Under the pieces are notes generated by a model. The model was not told where the DNA came from. It searched no databases and saw nothing but the letters and a program-made list of their open reading frames with translations. 26,154 bases of DNA, from the IMG/VR virus record IMGVR_UViG_3300009285_000529, positions 1 through 26,154 of that record; one strand, written 5' to 3'. Shown one piece after another: positions 15,280 through 20,842 of this stretch (positions are counted from its first letter, which is position 1; every line of letters begins with the position of its first letter). The stretch comes from a virus. Made by a program: the position numbers and the translations under genes.

Positions 15280-15488
15280 GTTATTTCTTTATGATATGAA
15301 CGGTGGTTCTCCAGCTCTCCCAGCAGGACGCGCATCTCCGTCCGCAGGTCGGCGATCTCCTGGTCCTGGGCCTCGATGTGGGCCATCAGGCGATGGGCCG
15401 GACAGGGGTCGTCGGGCGTGCAGGGCTCGTAGGTGCAGGCCTCCATAGCCAGGTCCTCCACCTCGGCGTGCGTCAGCTTCACAGTCAT
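15276..15488 (-). CDS. Small coiled-coil protein, ATGA-coupled to the methyltransferase
   Basis: The 70-residue protein starts MTVKLTHAEVEDLAMEACTY; its ATG overlaps the methyltransferase TGA. It has Cys at CTYEPCTPDDPCPAH (about 18-32), which could bind metal, and a C-terminal coiled coil (HIEAQDQEIADLRTEMRVLL). Its stop codon overlaps the -35 region of the 15.2 kb promoter. Function is unknown. Confidence 0.62.
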   Translation of the reverse strand: MTVKLTHAEVEDLAMEACTYEPCTPDDPCPAHRLMAHIEAQDQEIADLRTEMRVLLGELENHRSYHKEIT

Positions 15489-16669
15489 AGCGCCAGTCCT
15501 ATCGTGGTCGTGGTGCGCTGTTCGGCAAGTTTCACATATTCCGGGTTCAACTCTATCAGGATTGCCGACCGTCCAAGCTCAAGAGCGACCTTACCCGTGG
15601 TGCCGCTGCCCGCGAACGGGTCCAGGACCGTAGCCGGGACGGGGTCTGCCGGCGGGCAGTCGCAGGTGGGGGACCAGCCGGTGGTACGATCCGGGTTGGC
15701 GTTTCGCCATTCCTGGTACTTCTGTCCAGCACTTGTCGCTCCCTGAAAATCGTTGATACTTTTTGACGTTTCTGATCTCCTTGGGCGATTCTTCATATCA
15801 GGTTTCACCATCCTCCTCCTCCATTGTGCTCCGCACGCCAGGCACACTCCACGGGCGCTCGTACCCGCGAGTATGGCGCGGCGCGGGATCTCCGTGGGGA
15901 AGGTGGCAAAATGGGCGGCGGAGTACGGCTCGGGTGACAGGATCCAGTAGTTGCGGAGGTTGGCACCTGATCCATTACGGTTAGCTATTCGGATCCCTGT
16001 ATGTGGGCTGGATATGCCCCCACTCGGTTCTAATGATGGCTGTCCAGTGACAATAGACCTCGGATGGTCCAGCCCAACGTCAATTTGTTTCACCGCCTCT
16101 GCATCGTAGAAATACCTCTGGTTCTTCGCCAGCAGAAACACATGTTCCCATGCTGTCGTGGGCCGGTCGGTCACGCTCTCGGGCATCGGCGCACGCTTGC
16201 ACCAGGCGATGTCCGACCGGATATACCAGCCAGCGGCCTGGAGTGCAAGGGCCAGGCGGGAAGGCACCAGGCAGAGCTCCTTGGGCTTGAGGCCGGGAGG
16301 TATCTGGTGGCTACCCTTGTGTTGTTCGTCGCAGGCTAAATGTTTGTTGTCTGGGACCTGGTAACTTCTACTCGCTGCGTAGCTATCCCCCATGTTCACC
16401 CAGGCCGTGCCGTCGTCCCGCAACACGCGCCGGACCTCCCGAAACACCCCCACCATCCGGCAGATGTAGCACTCTCCGCATTCGTTTTTCGTGGCCCACC
16501 CGAGGCAGTCCAGGGTCTTCTCGCTGCCAAGTTCACCGTTCTCGTGGCCGATTCCATACGACCTAAGTCCCCAATACGGATGCGACGTTACGCACATGTG
16601 GACGCTCCGGTCCTCCAGCGTCCGCAGGACCTCCCGGCAGTCGCCCGTCAGGATGCGCCCGTCAGGCAT
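15485..16669 (-). CDS. Beta-class DNA methyltransferase with variant SHPY motif
   Basis: The 394-residue protein has motif IV CVTSHPYWGLRSYG (26-39) near the N-terminus and DPFAGSGTTGKVALELGRSA (350-369, motif I) near the C-terminus, the beta order seen in N4-cytosine and some N6-adenine methylases. A CLACG/CDC pair (276-280, 336-338) suggests a zinc site in the target-recognition region. The catalytic tetrapeptide is SHPY where SPPY is usual; a Pro-to-His change could reduce activity or alter substrate. Start ATG 16669 follows GCGAGGCCGCCA. It probably protects phage DNA from host restriction. An HNH nuclease gene lies two genes upstream. Confidence 0.88.
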   Translation of the reverse strand: MPDGRILTGDCREVLRTLEDRSVHMCVTSHPYWGLRSYGIGHENGELGSEKTLDCLGWATKNECGECYICRMVGVFREVRRVLRDDGTAWVNMGDSYAASRSYQVPDNKHLACDEQHKGSHQIPPGLKPKELCLVPSRLALALQAAGWYIRSDIAWCKRAPMPESVTDRPTTAWEHVFLLAKNQRYFYDAEAVKQIDVGLDHPRSIVTGQPSLEPSGGISSPHTGIRIANRNGSGANLRNYWILSPEPYSAAHFATFPTEIPRRAILAGTSARGVCLACGAQWRRRMVKPDMKNRPRRSETSKSINDFQGATSAGQKYQEWRNANPDRTTGWSPTCDCPPADPVPATVLDPFAGSGTTGKVALELGRSAILIELNPEYVKLAEQRTTTTIGLAL

Positions 16670-17039
16670 TGGCGGCCTCGCGGTGGCGCGAGTTGTACTG
16701 GCACCCGAGGGCGAGGAAGAATATCTCGGCCCTGGCCTCTACAATGTCGAGGGCCGTCTCGGTCTGCAACTCCAGGCCGTGTTGCTCGAAAGTACACCAC
16801 GGGTGGTTGGTGGTGATCTCGGCGGTCCATGTCCACATCGATCGGTACGGGGCCAGGTTTCGACCGTATCCCCACGGGGCTATATGGTATTTGATGCCGT
16901 CAGCATCAGAGATTGCGCGTTGGAATGCCCGGTCCGCACGTTTCAACTCGTAGTACGGCTTGGCGTCGAACTCCGCGTAGCCCCGGCCCAGGAGCAGGGC
17001 GGTCGTGACCTGGAGGGCGTTGTCGGCGGTGTCGGTCAT
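16662..17039 (-). CDS. Hypothetical protein, ATGA-coupled
   Basis: The 124-residue protein starts MTDTADNALQVTTALLLGRG at an ATG overlapping the HNH gene stop. It is mixed alpha/beta with many aromatics (WGYGRNLAPYRSMWTWTAEI) and a helical C-terminus (ALDIVEARAEIFFLALGCQY). It overlaps the methyltransferase start by 8 bases. No family is recognised. Confidence 0.7.
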   Translation of the reverse strand: MTDTADNALQVTTALLLGRGYAEFDAKPYYELKRADRAFQRAISDADGIKYHIAPWGYGRNLAPYRSMWTWTAEITTNHPWCTFEQHGLELQTETALDIVEARAEIFFLALGCQYNSRHREAANA

Positions 17040-17359
17040 CGGCGGTTCCTCCGCAGTCTTCGCATTTCCCACATAAGATGACAGGACTTGCAACAACTCA
17101 CGAGGTCATTCATAGCCGCCTCGTGGAAAAAGTTTGTGGTCCGGTGGTGGACCTCAGTGGCCGGCGTCGCATGCGAAGCCGTCATGAGTTCGCACACCTG
17201 GCAGAACGGGTGAATCTCCAACTTGAATGCGCTGGTTTCGCTCCAGTGGGCGGTCCGCCTATACCGGCTGTAACACGCACGCCAAGGCTTCCCGCCTCTC
17301 GGGAGGAGTATTAGGTCGCGCCGAAGGGCGTCCTGTGTGTCAGGCTTCCTGGTGGTCAT
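17036..17359 (-). CDS. HNH endonuclease
   Basis: The 107-residue protein starts MTTRKPDTQDALRRDLILLP at an ATG overlapping the upstream TGA, with GGGAG before it. CQVC (53-56), EVHH (69-72) and NDLVSCCKSCH (84-94) form the zinc-stabilised HNH module, with the EVHH His pair as catalytic candidates. Such small phage HNH proteins are free-standing nucleases that may act in packaging, homing or defence. This one is near a methyltransferase rather than the terminase. The start could also be 12 bases upstream. Confidence 0.82.
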   Translation of the reverse strand: MTTRKPDTQDALRRDLILLPRGGKPWRACYSRYRRTAHWSETSAFKLEIHPFCQVCELMTASHATPATEVHHRTTNFFHEAAMNDLVSCCKSCHLMWEMRRLRRNRR

Positions 17360-17553
17360 GGCTTCTCCCATCCAATGACCTCCTTGCAGCCGTGACAAAT
17401 AATCGCGCAGTATGGTCGCTTGGGTCCCACCCACAACCACCGTTTACCGCGTTGCACTTGTCCGCGCATAAATTCAGGGAACCGTTGTCCGCAGTGAGGG
17501 CACATCTCCAGAGCGTATGGCATCTTGGACAGCAGACCTACTTCGATGTTCAC
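17356..17553 (-). CDS. Small zinc-ribbon protein
   Basis: The 65-residue protein starts at a GTG overlapping the upstream TGA (GTGA). It has CPHC (18-21) and CAIICHGC (49-56), a four-Cys ribbon, with aromatic residues between. It overlaps the following HNH gene by ATGA. Function is unknown; it may bind nucleic acid or partner the HNH protein. Confidence 0.68.
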   Translation of the reverse strand: MNIEVGLLSKMPYALEMCPHCGQRFPEFMRGQVQRGKRWLWVGPKRPYCAIICHGCKEVIGWEKP

Positions 17554-17783
17554 GGCGCCACCGTCCGTTTCGTCATCCAGAACACGGGTTGGAATCCCGC
17601 GTTCAGGGCGTCCATCAGGTCCTCGGCGGCATTCTCATCCAGGGTGATCGACACCTGGAACTTGGTGCCGACGTGCAGGCTGCCGGTCGATAGGCGCTTG
17701 TAGTCCTTGGAGGACACGGATTTCCCCACCGAGCCCTGCCAGTCGTAGAACACGAGCGCCACGCCAAGGGTCACTGGCTGCAT
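17550..17783 (-). CDS. Small beta-rich protein
   Basis: The 77-residue protein starts MQPVTLGVALVFYDWQG with GAGGAGG upstream. It reads as beta strands (TLGVALVFYDW, HVGTKFQVSITL) plus a helix (AAEDLMDALNAGF). It overlaps the end of the previous gene by 13 bases. No motif is recognised. Confidence 0.68.
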   Translation of the reverse strand: MQPVTLGVALVFYDWQGSVGKSVSSKDYKRLSTGSLHVGTKFQVSITLDENAAEDLMDALNAGFQPVFWMTKRTVAP

Positions 17784-18049
17784 TTCTTGGCCTCCTCCCT
17801 CGTTTTCTTGTCCTCCGCTTGCATATGGTCTTCATCCACCCACGTTTCGCCCATGACATCCGAGTCTGCGATCACCCATCGCGGGTTGTGCAGGTGTCGG
17901 CGCTTGATCCAGACGCGGACCAGGAAGGTTTCGCGGGGCTCGTCGGTCATGGCTTCTCCGTCGAGGTCATCAATCTCCGGCTCTGTCGCGACCTCATCGG
18001 CCCTAGCAAACCGTCGTGTGTAGATGTCGTCTATCAGGTCGCCTCGCAT
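17771..18049 (-). CDS. Small protein, apparent paralogue of its upstream neighbour
   Basis: The protein has 92 residues from ATG 18049, which follows GAGGAGGCCAAGAG. A second start, MTDEPRETFLVRVW at 17950, has its own GGAGAAGCC site. The C-terminal half has the layout of the upstream gene: LVRVW...W, a TWVD segment and an EEAKKC ending, versus LVRWS...W, TWVD and EEAKRC. This suggests a tandem duplication. In both genes the EEAK(K/R)C codons double as the Shine-Dalgarno sequence for the next gene. Function is unknown. Confidence 0.66.
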   Translation of the reverse strand: MRGDLIDDIYTRRFARADEVATEPEIDDLDGEAMTDEPRETFLVRVWIKRRHLHNPRWVIADSDVMGETWVDEDHMQAEDKKTREEAKKCSQ

Positions 18050-18228
18050 CTCTTGGCCTCCTCTTCGCTTGCGATCCGTTCAGCCTCGGCCATGTCCGCC
18101 GTCGACACCCACCCGAAGGCGTCTACCCACGTCAGCCGCTCTCCCCTCGGCCATTGCACCCATCGGTGCTGGCTCCATCGCACGAGCCAGTAGCCCGAGG
18201 GCAGCAGGGTTATCGTGGGGGTGATCAT
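18034..18228 (-). CDS. Small Trp-rich protein, paralogue of its downstream neighbour
   Basis: The 64-residue protein starts MITPTITLLPSGYWLVRWSQ at an ATG overlapping the upstream TGA, with AAGGAGG before it. It has beta strands with Trp residues, a LTWVDAFGWVSTADMAEAER segment and an EEEAKRC ending, resembling the next gene. This Trp-rich style occurs in small phage proteins of unknown function. Confidence 0.66.
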   Translation of the reverse strand: MITPTITLLPSGYWLVRWSQHRWVQWPRGERLTWVDAFGWVSTADMAEAERIASEEEAKRCEAT

Positions 18229-18647
18229 CGGTCCTCCTTCTCGCCGCGTGCGATGGCGATGGCATCTTTCGCTTTCATCTCCCACTCCTTAGCCGCGGCT
18301 TCATCGCCTGTGGATGCCCACATTAACGGGGCGGATTCGCAGAGGACATTGATCAATTCGCCCATGTGCCTCCGCAGGTCATCCCGCTCGGTCTCGGCCT
18401 TCTCCGCGCGTTCACGCTGACTTTGAACAGCTTTAGTTCCAACCACCAAAAAAGAAGCCTTCTCTGCCTGGAGTTTGGCCTCGGCACGGGCCACGTTGTT
18501 CGCGTTGGCGAGTGTTATCCTCCTCCAGGCTCGCGTTCTTCTTGCTGAGTTCCGCACGGTGGGCACCGCAATTATCGGCGCTCCCGGCTCCATCGGGCGC
18601 GAGCCCCTGCTTGTCTCCGTCGTGTATCCCATTGCCTTGTCAGCCAT
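18225..18647 (-). CDS. Coiled-coil protein with probable compensating frameshifts
   Basis: From MADKAMGYTTETS (ATG 18647, AGGAGG upstream) the frame is open for 140 residues. Residues about 8-45 are Arg-rich and unlike a normal protein. The same bases in another frame (18627 to about 18511) read IHDGDKQGLAPDGAGSADN and on to HRAELSKKNASLEEDNTR, a natural coiled coil that would join the downstream coiled coil (VARAEAKLQAEK, RERAEKAETERDDLRRHMGE). Two indels, one near 18628 and one near 18511, could restore it. The intact protein would be a long coiled coil; as read, the N-terminal quarter is scrambled. Confidence 0.6.
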   Translation of the reverse strand: MADKAMGYTTETSRGSRPMEPGAPIIAVPTVRNSARRTRAWRRITLANANNVARAEAKLQAEKASFLVVGTKAVQSQRERAEKAETERDDLRRHMGELINVLCESAPLMWASTGDEAAAKEWEMKAKDAIAIARGEKEDR

Positions 18648-18897
18648 CGCCTTGACCTCCTGTGGTTCTCGGCTCAACGTCTCTAGTATCCTCCACGCCC
18701 GGCACGGCGCGTATGCGGGCCTCCAGGTCCAGGCTCTCCTCGACGCCAATTTCCTGGAAAGTGCTCAAGCACTCCCGCAGCAGCGCCTTCGCTGCCGCGA
18801 GGTCGTCCAGGCCTCCGGTGCGGATGTAGCTGGTCGCTGTCCGTAGTGCCCCCCGGTAAGCGGCGATCTCGCGGTCGGCCTGAGTCTCAGTACTCAT
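18640..18897 (-). CDS. Small helical protein, ATGA-coupled
   Basis: The 85-residue protein starts MSTETQADREIAAYRGALRT; the ATG overlaps the upstream TGA. It is helical (AAAKALLRECLSTFQEIGVE) with an acidic end. It overlaps the next gene by 8 bases. No family is recognised. Confidence 0.66.
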   Translation of the reverse strand: MSTETQADREIAAYRGALRTATSYIRTGGLDDLAAAKALLRECLSTFQEIGVEESLDLEARIRAVPGVEDTRDVEPRTTGGQGDG

Positions 18898-19085
18898 CCC
18901 TGGTGCGCTCCTTCCGAGCAGTTACCGCACGGCTCACCATGCTTGGTGCGATCCACGCAGAAACAGTATTTGCACCCACACCGCAGACCCTCACACTCAC
19001 ACTCATTCAGGACGCCTCCGCAGTTCTCGCATTGCCATTCCTCAAACACATATTCGTCGTCTGCGCATTCTTTTTCCGCACTCAC
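18894..19085 (-). CDS. Small Cys-rich, zinc-binding-like protein
   Basis: GTG 19085 follows GGAGGTTCAG directly; another GTG lies 12 bases upstream with no better site. The protein (63 residues from 19085) has CENC, a CECEGLRCGCKYCFC cluster and CGNC, twelve Cys in total, enough for two to three zinc sites. It is acidic at the N-terminus. It may be a metal-binding regulator or inhibitor. Function is unknown. Confidence 0.62.
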   Translation of the reverse strand: MSAEKECADDEYVFEEWQCENCGGVLNECECEGLRCGCKYCFCVDRTKHGEPCGNCSEGAHQG

Positions 19086-19109
19086 CTGAACCTCCACAAG
19101 GATTGAAAC

Positions 19110-20201
19110 TTACGTTACCACCACAGGGGTTTCACGCGTTCCGTTGCGCCACGACAGGGCATCTAGAACAGTCTTGCAATCTGTATGCACGCCCTCGATA
19201 TGCCATGTTCCGATGCTCGGGTTCAGCATTTTAAGGTAGGGCCGATGTCGGCCATCTTGGAGGTCTAGCGTGATGAGGCTGTAATTCCCCCAGGTGTCCA
19301 ATTCCTTGCCGCCAAGCGTGGAGTATACCCGATCTACGCCGACCTTCCGCACGAGTTCCCGACGTACCTCAGCATTTTTCTCGGACAGGATTAATCGCGG
19401 ATCAAGGTCAGCAGTAGGAGTCTCAGCTACAATTTGCGGGACTCGTGCGCCGTTCAGGTTCCACATGGCCCACCCATCACGGCAACGAACGGAGGGACCG
19501 CCGTCCCTATGAAGGTGAAAACGGAAATCTTGTCCAGGAATAGGGACCATTTGAATTTCTGATGGCCGTTCAGAAATCACGCAAATGTTTTCATGCGGCC
19601 ACCACCAACATGACGACTTTGCAGATTCCGCCCATAGATTTAGTATTTTCTTGTCATTTTCTTCAAATGGAACGCCTATTTCAGCGCAAAACAAGAATAA
19701 AGCAATCCATCCAGAATCCATTTGTGCCCACATAGACGTAGGCACAAAATTTAATTTGTTGGCCCTCAGGCTGTCCCTCAGGTTGGCCCACAGGTTGTCC
19801 CTCAGGTTGGCCCCCAGGTTGGCCCAGAGGTTGGCCCACAGGTTGTCCCTCAGGCTGACCCCCAGGGTGGCCCTCAGGTTGGCCCCCAGGCTGGCCCTCA
19901 GGTTGGCCCCCAGGTTGGCCCTCAGGTTGTCCCTCAGGTTGTCCCCCAGGTTGGCCCCCAGGTTGTCCCACAGGTTGGCCCCCAGGTTCAAAAAAAGTTC
20001 CGAAGTCATCAGTCCATCGAACCAAAAAAACACAGGCTTATCTTTCCCGATAGCCGCATATAACCCGGTTATAGCCGCTTCTGCCTTCGGCCTATCGGCG
20101 GGTTCAGTGCAAGTTCCTACATCAAACCAGTGCTTCCTAAAAACAGGCAAGTATTTCGCCTGTTCTGGCGTCAGGCATTCGATACTCTTAGTCTGCGACA
20201 C
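19110..20201 (-). CDS. DUF6745-like protein with tetrapeptide repeat array
   Basis: GTG 20201 follows GGAGGAGGTACGAC and gives 363 residues. Residues about 72-149 are some 19 copies of a four-residue unit, [G/R/W][A/D]NL (for example GANL, WDNL, RDNL). Residues about 200-363 resemble the DUF6745 family: GGPSVRCRDGWAMW, NGARVPQIV, EVRRELVRKVG and a final TWHIEG segment. I recall that architecture from bacterial and phage genomes, where the function is unknown. The array may form a solenoid-like surface. It lies after the GDV-type small protein, another frequent neighbour of DUF6745. Alternatives are a scaffold or adaptor role. Confidence 0.75.
   Translation of the reverse strand: MSQTKSIECLTPEQAKYLPVFRKHWFDVGTCTEPADRPKAEAAITGLYAAIGKDKPVFFWFDGLMTSELFLNLGANLWDNLGANLGDNLRDNLRANLGANLRASLGANLRATLGVSLRDNLWANLWANLGANLRDNLWANLRDSLRANKLNFVPTSMWAQMDSGWIALFLFCAEIGVPFEENDKKILNLWAESAKSSCWWWPHENICVISERPSEIQMVPIPGQDFRFHLHRDGGPSVRCRDGWAMWNLNGARVPQIVAETPTADLDPRLILSEKNAEVRRELVRKVGVDRVYSTLGGKELDTWGNYSLITLDLQDGRHRPYLKMLNPSIGTWHIEGVHTDCKTVLDALSWRNGTRETPVVVT
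19758..19989. repeat. 12-bp tandem repeat array within the DUF6745-like gene
   Basis: About 19 imperfect units of the 12-mer CAGGTTGGCCCC/T are read on the plus strand. Each unit encodes one NL-containing tetrapeptide on the minus strand. Because the period is a multiple of three, all frames stay open, which creates spurious long reading frames. The array is a candidate for copy-number variation between isolates. Confidence 0.9.
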
Positions 20202-20511
20202 GTCGTACCTCCTCCGCGAAGTGGTCATACTCCCGGACCCGGCTGATCTGATATAACCCCTTCGGGAGCGCGATGGGTTTGTGTTCCTCGTGCTGGATCG
20301 CGATCCGCTTGGGCACGGACATGAACACATCCCCGGTAAGGGTGTTGCCTTGCCGAAAGATATCTACTTTCCCAAGGACCCTGTGCGCGTGACCCGTAAC
20401 TTCTCCTACGGCCAACGTGTTCTTGTGCTGGTCTGGCGCGAGCTTCTTGGCGTCTGCCGGGATTTCATCTACCGTCTGGACCAGGACATCGCCCTGCTGA
20501 TAGAGTGCCAT
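20188..20511 (-). CDS. Conserved small phage protein, GEVTGHAHR motif
   Basis: The 107-residue protein starts MALYQQGDVLVQTVDEIP with GGAGTAGACCA before the ATG. It contains LAVGEVTGHAHRVLG (about 35-49) and HEEHKPIALPKGLYQISRVR-EY (about 75-98). I recognise this 'GD(V/I)l...GE.TGHaH...HeeH..i.LP.G.Y.v...rEY' family from many phages and bacteria. It is uncharacterised and frequently sits near DUF6745 proteins. The ATG used is well supported; upstream residues of the same frame are non-conserved Arg-rich. Confidence 0.82.
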   Translation of the reverse strand: MALYQQGDVLVQTVDEIPADAKKLAPDQHKNTLAVGEVTGHAHRVLGKVDIFRQGNTLTGDVFMSVPKRIAIQHEEHKPIALPKGLYQISRVREYDHFAEEVRRVAD

Positions 20512-20533
20512 TGGTCTACTCCATTGTGATGAG

Positions 20534-20842
20534 TTACATGCTATTCCTTGGGTCCCCCCGGTGGTTGTTCGCGCCTCCGCGTCCCGCCGTCGTGACTCCC
20601 AGCTTATGGGCCGTCCAGGAGATCGTCGCAGCCGGGATGCCAGTCGCCCGGCTCGCGGCATTGACCCCGCCATGCACCGCTAGCATCCGACGCAGCTCGT
20701 CCTGCGTCAGGCCCAGGTGAGCCCGATCCTGCCAGGGGCGGGTCAGCCACGCCCGGACGCGCCACTCGTCCACGCCTACTGGTACTCCTCCAGCCCGCAC
20801 GCGGACCTGTCGGCGGCCTACGGCGCGGAGCAGGTGAGTCAC
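20534..20842 (-). CDS. HTH DNA-binding protein
   Basis: GTG 20842 overlaps the helicase TGA (GTGA) and gives 102 residues. The C-terminal half contains LTQDELRRMLAVHGGVNAAS followed by RATGIPAATISWTAHKLGV (about 49-87), a homeodomain/Fis-like helix-turn-helix. The N-terminus is Arg/Val-rich. It may regulate early gene expression or recognise a site for recombination. I cannot assign a precise family. Confidence 0.72.
   Translation of the reverse strand: MTHLLRAVGRRQVRVRAGGVPVGVDEWRVRAWLTRPWQDRAHLGLTQDELRRMLAVHGGVNAASRATGIPAATISWTAHKLGVTTAGRGGANNHRGDPRNSM

Noticed and set aside
19758-19989. CRISPR array
   Set aside because: The units are 12 bp, directly adjoining and coding; there are no spacers or cas genes.
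19585-20256. Long open frames in other phases across the 12-bp repeat (for example GQPEGQPG- and RLALRLAP-like proteins)
   Set aside because: The repeat period is a multiple of three, so all frames are open by construction. Only the minus-strand DUF6745 frame has conserved flanking sequence and a good start.
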